From the NCBI RefSeq assembly GCF_947499065.1, contig NZ_CANMMT010000003.1, forward strand, positions 124,001-188,000: 64,000 nucleotides of DNA. The letters run 5' to 3'. Both the position numbers and the translations under genes were made by a program. Shown piece after piece: positions 33,587-41,971 of this stretch (positions within the stretch are counted from its first letter, which is position 1; every line of letters begins with the position of its first letter). The notes below the pieces were generated by a model. It worked only from the letters and a program-made list of their open reading frames with translations. It was not told the DNA's origin and did not search any database. Source of the DNA: an uncultured Tenacibaculum sp. GTDB taxonomy: Bacteria; Bacteroidota; Bacteroidia; Flavobacteriales; Flavobacteriaceae.

Positions 33587-34276
33587 ATGCATAAAGAAAT
33601 CGTAAATAAAGCTTTTGAAAAAACTAAAGAAAGAGCTGAAAAAGAAAGTGGAGTTGTATTGTCTAAAACAAGATGTTCTGAATATTTGTCTACTATTTTG
33701 CAAGACGAGTATAATATTATTTATGGAGAGAAAAGCTTACGGGATGTTTCTAATGAGAAATCAAAAATTAATCAGCCAAAAGTTTTAGAAGCTTTATGTA
33801 AATTTTTGGATTATGATAATTATGAGGCTTATGTTGAAAAGTATAAAAAAGGTGTTTTAATTGATGAAGGTGATGATGAAGAAGATAAAGGGAGTTTATT
33901 TTCTAAAAAGAAATTGATTATTGTTGTGTCTTTTGTTGTTCTTTTAATTAGTTGTGTTTCTGTTTTTTCGATAAAGAAGCAGCGTTGGATGGTTTGGAAG
34001 GGAGATCGTTATGAAGAGGTCTCTTTTGATACAAAGAAGTATGGAATAGGTGAGTTGAAGTTGTATAAAGAAGAAAGAATAAAAAACTTTGAAAAAATTG
34101 AAGCCGATTGTAATTATCCTTTTTTTGGTCCCGGAGGGAAAGTTAATGTATGGTACTATAAAAATAGTAATGGTGAATTGGAGTTATTTAGTTCTGTTGG
34201 GTTGCACCCTGAAACTGGAAAAACCTTAAGGCCAATTACTAATTATATGATTGAAAAATATATCTGTATTAAATAA
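33587..34276 (+). CDS. Single-span membrane protein with cytoplasmic N-terminal domain (229 aa)
   Basis: Residues 1-95 are a soluble, helical cytoplasmic domain (VVLSKTRCSEYLSTILQDEY). An acidic link precedes a membrane helix at about 110-128 (LIIVVSFVVLLISCVSVFSI). Residues 135-229 form an outer domain with Trp/Tyr-rich strands (RWMVWKGDRYEEV, GPGGKVNVWYY). The plan, a small inner domain joined to an outer domain, recalls transmembrane signalling proteins of Flavobacteriia, but no named family is claimed. Confidence 0.65.
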   Translation: MHKEIVNKAFEKTKERAEKESGVVLSKTRCSEYLSTILQDEYNIIYGEKSLRDVSNEKSKINQPKVLEALCKFLDYDNYEAYVEKYKKGVLIDEGDDEEDKGSLFSKKKLIIVVSFVVLLISCVSVFSIKKQRWMVWKGDRYEEVSFDTKKYGIGELKLYKEERIKNFEKIEADCNYPFFGPGGKVNVWYYKNSNGELELFSSVGLHPETGKTLRPITNYMIEKYICIK

Positions 34277-34519
34277 ATAAACTTTCAGGTTCTTTTATCT
34301 TTACTTTCTTTTTAGAATGCTATTAAATTAAAGAGTTGACGCATGTGTGAACGCACTCGTTTTACATAACGTTGTTCAAGTTCTTTTGCGTTGAGGTTGG
34401 TTATTGCATGGAGTTTAGTTTGTAGTTGTTTTTATTCGCATAGTTATTGTATTAAATTGTTAATAATCATCAAGACGAAAGTAAAAATCAACTATACTAT
34501 TCTTAAAAGGTGCTTTATG

Positions 34520-34544
34520 AAAGTGTCAGTTGAACTGACACTTT
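34520..34544. repeat. Perfect palindrome in the gap before tRNA-Arg
   Basis: AAAGTGTCAGTT and AACTGACACTTT are perfect arms around one G. A second, smaller pair follows (CTGTC, 34554-34558, with GACAG, 34567-34571) and reuses the ACTGACA motif. The rest of 34277-34614 shows nothing further. Confidence 0.5.
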
Positions 34545-34614
34545 GAAAAATAACTGTCGATTAACTGACAGGTTAAATCAAATTGTATCGAATTAGATGA
34601 ACTTCTAAAAACGT

Positions 34615-34652
34615 GAAAACCACATAAATCATAAGACTTATGTGGTTTTTTA
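34615..34652 (-). terminator. Terminator downstream of tRNA-Arg
   Basis: AAAACCACATAA pairs with TTATGTGGTTTT; T or A runs flank both sides, so it can end the minus-strand tRNA transcript and any plus-strand transcript. Confidence 0.75.
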
Positions 34653-34674
34653 AGAGTTTTAATACTCTTTTTTG

Positions 34675-34748
34675 TGACCTCGACAGGATTCAAACCTGTA
34701 ACCTCTTGAGCCGTAATCAAGTGCGCTATTCAGTTGCGCCACGAGGCC
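34675..34748 (-). tRNA. tRNA-Arg (anticodon ACG)
   Basis: The 74-nt minus-strand sequence folds as a cloverleaf. The acceptor stem is GGCCTCG/CGAGGTC (one G-U), the D arm contains GCGC...GCGC, and the anticodon stem is CTTGA/TCAAG with loop TTACGGC (anticodon ACG). The T arm is ACAGG-TTTGAATC-CTGT. The discriminator base is A and CCA is not encoded. Its 3' end faces the accessory block to the left, a common target site for integration. Confidence 0.95.
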
Positions 34749-34826
34749 GTTTTGCGGGTGCAAATATATGAATGTTTTTTAATTCTAAAAAATAAAAAAA
34801 CAGTTTTTTTTGATTTTTTATTTGAC

Positions 34827-35054
34827 CTATGAATTTACTTCTTCGTTAAAGTCATGAATTATTTTTTGAGCATCCTCAAAATCAGATTTATAGATAAATA
34901 AATCGCTTGAAGCTCCAGTAGTTCCAAAACCAGCAAGTCTTCCAGATTCTTTATCGTCTTTTATTAAAGTTGCTATTTTGGCTTGGTCAAGTAAGTAAGC
35001 AAGTCTGTTAATTAAGATAGAAGTTCCTGTGTAAACTTTTATATGTTCTTTCAT
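34827..35054 (-). CDS. DUF2007 family protein
   Basis: The 75-residue cytosolic protein matches DUF2007: a ferredoxin-like small fold with VYTGTSILINRLAYLLDQAK and the C-terminal DLFIYKSDFEDAQKIIHDF. The family is called a putative signal-transducing domain, without proven role. A 50-residue protein gene lies 13 bp upstream on the same strand. Confidence 0.85.
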   Translation of the reverse strand: MKEHIKVYTGTSILINRLAYLLDQAKIATLIKDDKESGRLAGFGTTGASSDLFIYKSDFEDAQKIIHDFNEEVNS

Positions 35055-35067
35055 AATAATAAAAATT

Positions 35068-35220
35068 TTAATCCAACGAATTTATTGTAACAAAGGCTCG
35101 CCATCCAATAATTGCTAATTGAAATTTTGAAGCCTTAGAAATATCCAATTCTTTTTTAGTAAAAGAAGGTAAAAGAGCTTTGTTTAGTTTGGCTAAAAAT
35201 TTAAATACTAGTTTTTTCAT
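35068..35220 (-). CDS. Small conserved-type protein (50 aa)
   Basis: ATG at 35220 opens 50 codons: MKKLVFKFLAKLNKALLPSF, then KASKFQLAIIGWRAFVT and a natural TAA. The amphipathic basic start and IIGWR motif are what I recall from a short protein common in Flavobacteriia that databases sometimes name SsrA-binding protein; that name is probably wrong. It shares a transcript with the DUF2007 gene. Confidence 0.75.
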   Translation of the reverse strand: MKKLVFKFLAKLNKALLPSFTKKELDISKASKFQLAIIGWRAFVTINSLD

Positions 35221-35271
35221 TGTAAGTTGATTGTATATCAAAAATACTGAAAAAAAATTAGTTTTATTCTA

Positions 35272-35300
35272 GGGAATGAATTCAATTCACTCCCTAGAAA
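35272..35300. repeat. Inverted repeat CTAGGGAATGAATT...
   Basis: CTAGGGAATGAATT pairs with AATTCACTCCCTAG with one mismatch, without a loop to speak of. It lies 50 bp upstream of the 50-residue gene start and could be an operator or a terminator-like element. Confidence 0.45.
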
Positions 35301-35397
35301 TAGCTAGGTAGTTGTTTTACTTTTTCTTTTTTATCAATTTTTAGTAATACCCTAATAGGTGTTAAATATTCAAATAAATTACTAATGTTCTTTTTTG

Positions 35398-35468
35398 TTA
35401 GTCTGGCAGTCCCCACAATAGTTTTACAATCCTATTAATCCCTATTTTGTGGGGTAAACCAGTGCTAA
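35398..35468. ncRNA. Strong three-part hairpin in the gene-free stretch
   Basis: Successive pairs line up: TTAG (35398-35401) with CTAA (35465-35468), CTGG (35403-35406) with CCAG (35459-35462), and CCCCACAA (35411-35418) with TTGTGGGG (35447-35454), extended by TAG/CTA. The GC-rich helix stands out against very AT-rich surroundings. It could be a structured RNA, a riboregulator or a miniature element; the sequence does not decide. Confidence 0.45.
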
Positions 35469-36122
35469 TTAACTTTTTCTTTTCATAATAATCACAATTT
35501 CTTTTTCAATAACAAATGTTCATAGCTTTTAAAATCTTTTCATAGACAAGTTTTTAATTTTCTTCATGTTTTTAGCAGTTTTTATGGTTTATATAAAATA
35601 CTTTAAAATCGGTCTGTAATTTTTCTTCTTTATTTATTACTGAACTTAAACTCCCTAAAAATAATATTGTGGTTTTAAGTTTTGATTAAAAGAATAAATG
35701 AGTAATCAGAGTAACAATTTTTATAGCAATAATAATTAGTTTTAAAGTGATAACAATCATTAGTTTTTTTGTGTTTTTTGGTTAGTTTAATTAGTTGATT
35801 TCTTAATTGTTTTTCGAATATATGAGAAAGGAAACTATAGCACCAAAGCTTTTAAAAAGAAATAATTAAATTGAATTTTAAATTAAAGTTTAAAAAGTTG
35901 TTTTGGTTTAAGGTTATAACTTTATTCTCTTTGTTGTTATTTTAATTTGTAGTGTTTAAGTCTGTTTATTGTTTTAAGTTGTAATTAAATAAAGGGTTTT
36001 TTTTTCTTGTTTTAAAAAAGTAAAGGAAAATGTAGATCGAAAAGAGAGGGTTTTTAAGGTTTTGATTTTTTGAGGGCTTAAAAAATTTAAAAAAAGTAGT
36101 GTTGTCAAGGAGGATTTAGAGC

Positions 36123-36154
36123 TTGTGTATTTTCGAGTCAAAGCGCTATCTTCG
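36123..36154 (+). promoter_or_regulatory. Promoter of the CaCA antiporter gene
   Basis: TTG (36123-36125) and TATCTTCG (36147-36154) are 21 bp apart; the -7 element has one change from TAnnTTTG. It ends 12 bp before the ATG at 36167, which supports that start. Confidence 0.6.
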
Positions 36155-36166
36155 CAAAAAAAATAT

Positions 36167-37108
36167 ATGAGTTTAGTTTATATAATCTTAGGATTACTAT
36201 TGTTGGTACTTGGAGGAAATTGGTTGTTAAAAGCAGCAGTAGGTTTGTCATTAAAGCTAAACATACCAAAAATAGTTATTGGTATGACTGTTGTGTCTTT
36301 TGCAACGTCAGCGCCAGAGTTAATAGTAAGTGTAAAATCAGCTTTGGAAGGTGCTACTGGATTGGCAGTTGGAAATGTAATAGGTTCAAATATTGCAAAT
36401 ATAGGTTTGGTATTAGGAATTACAGTTATTTTGTCAACAATTGAAGTTGAAAGAAGTTTCTATAAAACCGATTGGCCAGTAATGATGATTGCTTCTGTAT
36501 TGTTGTATTTTTTTATAGCTTTTGATAATATAATTCAGCAATATGAAGGGATAATCTTATTTTCTATGTTAATTGTATTTTTAATTTACTTACTGCGTTT
36601 TCAAAAGACAGCAGTAGTAGATGAAATGCCAGAAGATGATGAAGAATTACCATTGTATAAAATAGTACTATTCTTAGTAATTGGAGGATTAGGATTATGG
36701 GGAGGATCAGAACTTTTAATAGATGGATCGGAAAGTTTAGCAAAGAACATGGGAGTTAGTGATGCTGTTATTGGTGTGACGGTAGTTTCGGTAGGAACAA
36801 GTGTACCAGAGTTAGCAGCTTCTATAATAGCAGTTATAAAAAAGGAAAAAGCAATTTCATTAGGGAATTTAATAGGGTCTAATGTATTTAATATTTTGGC
36901 AGTATTAGGAATTACGGCAATAATTACTCCTGTTGAAGTTAAACCAGATGCTTTAAGTTTAATTAATAATGATATCTATTGGATGTTAGCTATTTCATTT
37001 ATAGTATTACCATTAGTGTTTTTCCCAAAGAAATTACGTTTGAATTGGAAAGACGGAATCATTTTGCTAGGAGCATATATTTTCTTTGTATATCAAACAT
37101 TAGCATAA
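36167..37108 (+). CDS. Calcium/sodium antiporter (CaCA family)
   Basis: The 313-residue inner-membrane protein has ten helices and the two alpha-repeats of the family: TSAPELIVSV with GNVIGSNIANIGLVLG, and TSVPELAASI with GNLIGSNVFNILAVLG. The acidic residues E in both PEL motifs bind the cation. An acidic loop (EMPEDDEELP) separates the halves. I use ATG 36167 because an upstream in-frame ATG at 36125 lies inside the promoter. Confidence 0.93.
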   Translation: MSLVYIILGLLLLVLGGNWLLKAAVGLSLKLNIPKIVIGMTVVSFATSAPELIVSVKSALEGATGLAVGNVIGSNIANIGLVLGITVILSTIEVERSFYKTDWPVMMIASVLLYFFIAFDNIIQQYEGIILFSMLIVFLIYLLRFQKTAVVDEMPEDDEELPLYKIVLFLVIGGLGLWGGSELLIDGSESLAKNMGVSDAVIGVTVVSVGTSVPELAASIIAVIKKEKAISLGNLIGSNVFNILAVLGITAIITPVEVKPDALSLINNDIYWMLAISFIVLPLVFFPKKLRLNWKDGIILLGAYIFFVYQTLA

Positions 37109-37112
37109 AAAT

Positions 37113-37139
37113 AAAATCCCGCATTTGCGGGATTTTTTA
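37113..37139 (+). terminator. Bidirectional terminator between antiporter and GSII
   Basis: AAAATCCCGCA pairs with TGCGGGATTTT around a two-base loop, with T runs on both strands. Confidence 0.9.
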
Positions 37140-37163
37140 TGAATTCAAAAACTAAAAATCTAA

Positions 37164-38174
37164 TTAGATTTTTGCGCTTTTTACAGTATCGATAATTCTA
37201 CCAGCTACTTTGTATGGATCAGCATTAGAAGCAGGTCTTCTATCTTCTAACCAACCTTTCCAACCTTGCTCAACGGTAATAATTGGAATTCTAATTGAAG
37301 CTCCACGGTCAGATACACCATAACTGAAATCGTTAATAGAAGCAGTTTCGTGTAAACCAGTTAATCGTTGATCGTTATATTCTCCATAAACGTCAATATG
37401 TTCTTTAGTAACAGGTCTAAAAGCTTCACAAACCTTTTCATAAGTTTCCTTGCTTCCACAAGTTCTTAATAAAGTGTTTGAAAAGTTAGCATGCATACCA
37501 GAACCATTCCAGTCACCTTTTACAGGTTTAGGATGATATTCAATGTAGTATCCAAATTTTTCAGTTAATCTATCTAATAAATAACGAGCTACCCATATTT
37601 CATCACCAGCTTTTTTAGCTCCTTTAGCGAATAATTGAAATTCCCATTGCCCTGAAGCTACCTCTTGATTAATTCCTTCAAAAACTAAACCAGCAGCAAT
37701 ACATAGGTCAGCATGCTCTTCAACGAAATCACGTCCATGTGTGTTTTTACCACCAACAGAACAGTAGTACATTCCTTGAGGTCCAGGGTATCCTCCAATA
37801 GGGAATCCTAAAGGTAATTGAGTGTGAGTGTCCATGATGAAATACTCTTGCTCAAAACCAAACCAAAAATCATTATCGTCGTCATCAATCTTAGCACGAG
37901 CATTAGATACGTGTGGAGTTCCATCAGCATTTAATACTTCAGTCATTACTAAAAAACCATTCTCACGAGCTGGGTCTGGATAAATAGCTACGGGCTTTAA
38001 TAAACAGTCAGAATCTCCTCCTTCTGCTTGTCTTGTAGATGAACCGTCAAAAGACCAAATTGGACAGTCTTCTAATTTCCCACTAAAATCTTCAACAACT
38101 TTAGTTTTACTTCTCATGTTTTGAGTTGGATAATAACCATCCAACCAAATGTATTCTAATTTAGATCTAGTCAT
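37164..38174 (-). CDS. glnII: Glutamine synthetase, GSII (eukaryote-like) type
   Basis: The enzyme joins ammonia and glutamate using ATP. At 336 residues it is far shorter than GSI and matches GSII: KLEYIWLDGYYPTQNMRSK, WSFDGSSTRQAEGGDSDC, FGFEQEYFIMD, and KGDWNGSGMHANFS in the ATP/glutamate site, with GASIRIP near the end. It is divergent from a GSIII gene, with two inverted repeats in the 184-bp space. Having both types implies control by nitrogen supply. Confidence 0.95.
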   Translation of the reverse strand: MTRSKLEYIWLDGYYPTQNMRSKTKVVEDFSGKLEDCPIWSFDGSSTRQAEGGDSDCLLKPVAIYPDPARENGFLVMTEVLNADGTPHVSNARAKIDDDDNDFWFGFEQEYFIMDTHTQLPLGFPIGGYPGPQGMYYCSVGGKNTHGRDFVEEHADLCIAAGLVFEGINQEVASGQWEFQLFAKGAKKAGDEIWVARYLLDRLTEKFGYYIEYHPKPVKGDWNGSGMHANFSNTLLRTCGSKETYEKVCEAFRPVTKEHIDVYGEYNDQRLTGLHETASINDFSYGVSDRGASIRIPIITVEQGWKGWLEDRRPASNADPYKVAGRIIDTVKSAKI

Positions 38175-38236
38175 GATTTTTATTTTGTTATTGTTTTTGA
38201 ATTAATTACAATGCAAATATGTGTTATTTTTTTTAT

Positions 38237-38256
38237 ACCCTAAAATTTTTAGGGGT
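38237..38256. promoter_or_regulatory. Inverted repeat 1 between the glutamine synthetase genes
   Basis: CCCTAAAA-T-TTTTAGGG (38238-38254) is a perfect palindrome 64 bp upstream of the GSII start. It shares the CCCT/AGGG ends with repeat 2, so it may be an operator for a common nitrogen regulator. Confidence 0.5.
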
Positions 38257-38285
38257 GTTTTTAAAAATGTTAACTTTAATTTAAA

Positions 38286-38312
38286 TTTAACCCTTAAAAA
38301 AATAGGGTTAAA
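38286..38312. promoter_or_regulatory. Inverted repeat 2 between the glutamine synthetase genes
   Basis: TTTAACCCT (38286-38294) and AGGGTTAAA (38304-38312) are perfect 9-bp arms with a 9-bp spacer, just upstream of two TATTTTTG -7 candidates (38315-38322 and 38324-38331) for the GSIII gene. Confidence 0.55.
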
Positions 38313-38358
38313 TATATTTTTGATATTTTTGAGGTGGTTTAATAGTAAAATAATAAAA

Positions 38359-40545
38359 ATGTCTACTATCCGATTTAGAGCTTTAGAACAAACATTACAT
38401 AGAAAACCAATTTTGGTTGAAGAAAAAGGAAGAAGATCAGAATTATTTGCGCAAAATGTTTTTAATGAGCAAGCTATGCGTAAACACATGACGAAAGAAG
38501 CCTATAATGCAGTTCAGAATGCAATTGAGCTAGGTACTAAGATAGATAGAGGAATTGCAGATCAGATAGCGCTTAGTATGAAAGAATGGGCATTGTCAAA
38601 AGGAGCTACACATTATACACACTGGTTTCAACCATTAACAGGAGCCACAGCAGAAAAACATGATGCTTTTTTTGAGCCAATAGATGGAGGAGGGGCTATG
38701 GAGCGTTTTGATGGTGGACAATTAGTACAACAAGAACCAGATGCGTCTAGTTTTCCGCACGGAGGAATTAGAAATACATTTGAAGCTCGTGGTTACACAG
38801 CTTGGGATCCAACTTCACCAGCTTTTATTTATGGTACAGCTTTATGTATTCCAACGGTATTTGTAGCATATACGGGAGAGGCGTTAGATTACAAAACCCC
38901 TTTATTAAGAGCATTGCATGAAGTAGATAAAGCAGCTACGGCAGTAGCAAAATATTTTGATAAAAATGTAAATAAGGTAAATGCGACTTTAGGCTGGGAG
39001 CAAGAGTATTTCTTAATAGATATGGCTTTGGCAAAGTCACGACCAGATATTAGTTTAACCGGGCGAACATTACTAGGGCATTCATCAGCAAAAGGACAGC
39101 AACTAGATGATCATTATTTTGGAACTATTCCAACACGTGTCTTGAATTTTATGCGTGATTTAGAGCAAGAGAGTTTAGTGTTAGGTATTCCTGTAAAAAC
39201 ACGTCATAATGAGGTAGCTCCAAATCAATTTGAATTAGCTCCTATTTTTGAAGAAGCAAATTTAGCAGTAGATCATAATTCTTTATTAATGGATGTAATG
39301 AAAAAAGTAGCTGAAAGACATTCCTTCAAGGTACTTTTTCACGAAAAACCATTTGCAGGAGTAAACGGATCAGGAAAACATAATAATTGGTCTTTAGCAA
39401 CAAATACTGGAGTAAATCTATTAAGTCCAGGAAAAACGCCAATGCGTAATTTGGAGTTTTTAACTTTTTTTATCAATACAATAAAGGCGGTAAATGATTA
39501 TGAAGAGTTATTGAGAGCTTCTATTGCAAGTGCTAGTAATGATCATCGTTTAGGTGCAAATGAAGCACCACCAGCAATTATATCTGTTTTTATAGGGTCT
39601 CAATTATCTTCCGTATTGGATGAATTAGAAAATGTAACTAAAGGTAAAATTTCCCCTAAAGAAATGACTGATTTAAAGTTGAATGTAGTAGGGAAAATTC
39701 CAGAAATATTATTAGATAATACAGATAGAAATAGAACATCACCTTTTGCATTTACAGGAAATAAATTTGAATTCAGAGCAGTAGGTTCAACAGCAAACTG
39801 TGCTAATGCAATGACTGTATTGAATACTATTGTAGCAAAACAATTAATCGAGTTTAAAAAAGAGGTAGATGCTTATATAGATAAGCATTCAGTAAAAAAA
39901 GATGATGCTATTTTTAATGTTTTAAGAGAATATATAAAAGCTTCAAAAGGTATACGTTTTGAAGGAAATGGTTATGGAAAAGAATGGGAAGCAGAAGCAA
40001 AAAAGAGAAAATTAAGTAATCATAAAACTACGCCAGAAGCATTACAGGCTAAAATATCAAAGCCTACAATTCATTTGTATGAAGAGATGAATATAATGAA
40101 TGAAGTAGAATGTAAGGCTCGTTATGAAATAGAAATAGAGGAATATAGTTTACGACTACAAATAGAATCCAGAGTTTTGGCTGATATATCTAGAAATCAT
40201 GTAGTGCCAACAGCGATAAAATACCAAAATATTTTGGTAGATAACGTGAAAGGTTTAAAAGAAATTTATGGAACTTCTTTTAAAACAATAGCAAAGGAGC
40301 AAATGACTCTTATTGAGTCAATTTCTGAGCATATTGAAAAAATAAATCATTTAGTAAGTTTAATGATTGAAGAAAGAAAGAAAGGGAATGCAATGAGTAA
40401 TTCAGATAAAAAAGCATTTCATTACTGTAATAAAGTAAAGCCTTACTTTGATAAAGTACGTTATCATTGCGATAAATTAGAGTTGATGGTAGATGATAAT
40501 TTATGGCCCTTGGCTAAATATAGAGAATTACTTTTTACAAGATAA
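38359..40545 (+). CDS. glnN: Glutamine synthetase, GSIII type
   Basis: The 728-residue enzyme belongs to the GSIII class typical of Bacteroidota and some cyanobacteria. It shows the family N-terminus, the motif THYTHWFQPLTGATAEKHDA, the ATP-site segment RHNEVAPNQFELAPIFEEA and the NAPPAIISVF-type region (ANEAPPAIISVFIG). Start 38359 (MSTIRFRALEQTL) fits the -7 elements just upstream; a longer frame from 38221 would include the operator region and is rejected. A terminator follows at 40578. Confidence 0.96.
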   Translation: MSTIRFRALEQTLHRKPILVEEKGRRSELFAQNVFNEQAMRKHMTKEAYNAVQNAIELGTKIDRGIADQIALSMKEWALSKGATHYTHWFQPLTGATAEKHDAFFEPIDGGGAMERFDGGQLVQQEPDASSFPHGGIRNTFEARGYTAWDPTSPAFIYGTALCIPTVFVAYTGEALDYKTPLLRALHEVDKAATAVAKYFDKNVNKVNATLGWEQEYFLIDMALAKSRPDISLTGRTLLGHSSAKGQQLDDHYFGTIPTRVLNFMRDLEQESLVLGIPVKTRHNEVAPNQFELAPIFEEANLAVDHNSLLMDVMKKVAERHSFKVLFHEKPFAGVNGSGKHNNWSLATNTGVNLLSPGKTPMRNLEFLTFFINTIKAVNDYEELLRASIASASNDHRLGANEAPPAIISVFIGSQLSSVLDELENVTKGKISPKEMTDLKLNVVGKIPEILLDNTDRNRTSPFAFTGNKFEFRAVGSTANCANAMTVLNTIVAKQLIEFKKEVDAYIDKHSVKKDDAIFNVLREYIKASKGIRFEGNGYGKEWEAEAKKRKLSNHKTTPEALQAKISKPTIHLYEEMNIMNEVECKARYEIEIEEYSLRLQIESRVLADISRNHVVPTAIKYQNILVDNVKGLKEIYGTSFKTIAKEQMTLIESISEHIEKINHLVSLMIEERKKGNAMSNSDKKAFHYCNKVKPYFDKVRYHCDKLELMVDDNLWPLAKYRELLFTR

Positions 40546-40577
40546 ATACGATGCTATTTAAAGAAATATCTTGTTTG

Positions 40578-40603
40578 AAAAAGGGGGAAAACCCCTTTTT
40601 TTT
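40578..40603 (+). terminator. Terminator of the GSIII gene
   Basis: AAAAAGGGG pairs with CCCCTTTTT around GAAAA, ending in eight T. Confidence 0.9.
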
Positions 40604-40959
40604 ATGCTTGTTATAGAATAAAAATTCTCTTTCTTTCCCCTATAATTCCTTGTTTTTTTAATTTTTTGAAAAATGAAAAACAAAGCTATGTTGTTGATTA
40701 CTATTTTAATAAAAGGCTAAAATTTGTATCTTAGCTATGTTTAAACACGCAAACTATATATAGTTTTTAGTACTACCTTTATAACAATATAATAGGTTGA
40801 TGAAAATGAAAAGATGACACACCTCAGTCATATCATTTTACCCTAGTAATTTTATTCTACCCCAATTTTAATAGCACCCCATAATCGTTATAAACTTAGT
40901 TATAGCGGATAAATATGGTGTGTTAAAAATTTAACTAACGTATTTTAAAATTATTAATT
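40604..40959. other. Control region of the curli operon
   Basis: About 350 bp without a gene lead to the first curlin gene. TATCTTAG near 40729 resembles a -7 element, which would give a leader of over 200 nt. The last part folds into the hairpin listed at 40875-40922. Confidence 0.45.
40875..40922 (+). promoter_or_regulatory. Structured mRNA leader of the curli operon
   Basis: CACCCCATA (40875-40883) pairs with TATGGTGTG (40914-40922), and inside it CGTTATAA (40886-40893) pairs with TTATAGCG (40900-40907). The stem-loop ends 37 bp before the ATG. It may control translation or mRNA stability. Confidence 0.45.
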
Positions 40960-41964
40960 ATGAAAAAATTATTAATAGTAGCTTTATGTTTAGCTACAAG
41001 TATGGCATTTTCGCAGGCTCGAAATGTTCAAACAAGTCAAGGAAATGAAGGAGCTATAGCTAAAAAGGCTGGAGTGTCAGAGCATGCAATGGAGAGACCT
41101 TTACAAGAAAGGCCAACATGTCCAGAGTGTGAAGTAGTACAAGCAGATTGTGCTCCAGATGGCTTTATTCCAGCAGATAAGAATAAAGTTAGTATTCAGC
41201 AAGTAGGTGATAACAATGAGGCGAAAGCAACTCAAAGTGGTCATCGTAATATGTCGTTAATAAGACAAAACAATACTGCTGGTAGTGTTGCACCACCAAC
41301 AGGTAATTTAGCTTCAACAGATCAAGGAGGTCAAAGAAACGGAGCAAATATTAAACAATATGGTGATGACAATACATCTCGTATTTTCCAAAGAGGTAAT
41401 GATAACTATGCCAAAGTAGATATAGGAGTTGGGCATGCTGAAGGAAACTTAACATATGCCTTACAAGTAGGAGATGGGAATAAAGCTTCTCAAAAACAGC
41501 GATATGATAATAATAAAGCTGCTTTATACCAATGGGGTAACAACAATTCGGTTGTTCAAGACCAGTCTAGTGGACCAAATGGTTCTAGTGGTAGTGAGGC
41601 TTTTGCTAATCAAGTAGGAGATGGTAACTCTATAGAGCAAAATCAAACAGGTTCTCATAACTACGCGTCTGCTTACCAAACAGGTAATAATAATGAGTCT
41701 GAAGAAACTCAGGTAACAATTACTGATGATCCAACAGTTTGTAATATCTCTACAGTTAACCAAGTAGGAGATGATAACAAATCATGTGTTGATCAAGATT
41801 CACAAGGAGGAAATAACTGTAGTTTAGTTAATCAGTTAGGTAATCAAAACCGTTCTCAAGTAAATCAAACTGCTTTACAAGGAGGTAGTAATGCTTCATG
41901 TGTATTGCAAAAAGGTAATATGAATACAGCTCAGGTTACTCAAACTGGGCCAGGAGGTATATAA
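40960..41964 (+). CDS. csgA: Major curlin-repeat amyloid subunit (CsgA-like)
   Basis: A signal peptide ends at MAFSQA. A short N-terminal region with paired cysteines (PTCPECEVVQADC) follows. From about residue 85 to the end there are roughly a dozen curlin repeats of the form Q-x-G-x-x-N (IQQVGDNNEAKATQSG, NQVGDGNSIEQNQTGSHN, NQLGNQNRSQVNQ). These stack into a beta-solenoid amyloid on the surface. It is longer than enterobacterial CsgA (about 150) and carries further cysteines. A stem-loop follows before the next gene, fitting high expression of the main subunit. Confidence 0.9.
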   Translation: MKKLLIVALCLATSMAFSQARNVQTSQGNEGAIAKKAGVSEHAMERPLQERPTCPECEVVQADCAPDGFIPADKNKVSIQQVGDNNEAKATQSGHRNMSLIRQNNTAGSVAPPTGNLASTDQGGQRNGANIKQYGDDNTSRIFQRGNDNYAKVDIGVGHAEGNLTYALQVGDGNKASQKQRYDNNKAALYQWGNNNSVVQDQSSGPNGSSGSEAFANQVGDGNSIEQNQTGSHNYASAYQTGNNNESEETQVTITDDPTVCNISTVNQVGDDNKSCVDQDSQGGNNCSLVNQLGNQNRSQVNQTALQGGSNASCVLQKGNMNTAQVTQTGPGGI

Positions 41965-41971
41965 GATTTTT

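Larger units (their letters stand above)
35221..36122. other. 900-bp gene-free stretch
   Basis: No coding frame with protein-like content is seen on either strand. It holds two inverted repeats (35272-35300 and 35398-35468, listed separately). A direct duplication of ATTAGTTTTAAAGTGATAAC-like sequence lies around 35730-35770. The rest is very AT-rich low-complexity sequence. Confidence 0.5.

Noticed and set aside
33366..33605. Plus-strand open frame of 79 codons before the 229-residue membrane protein
   Set aside because: No signal, domain or codon pattern like its neighbours; it overlaps the next gene and covers inverted repeats.
34526..34720. Minus-strand frame running over tRNA-Arg
   Set aside because: It covers the T arm and 3' half of the tRNA and its terminator; the RNA gene explains the sequence.
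18700..34750. Integrase, transposase or attachment-site repeat for the accessory block
   Set aside because: I searched by eye for a recombinase and for a second copy of the tRNA 3' end and found neither.
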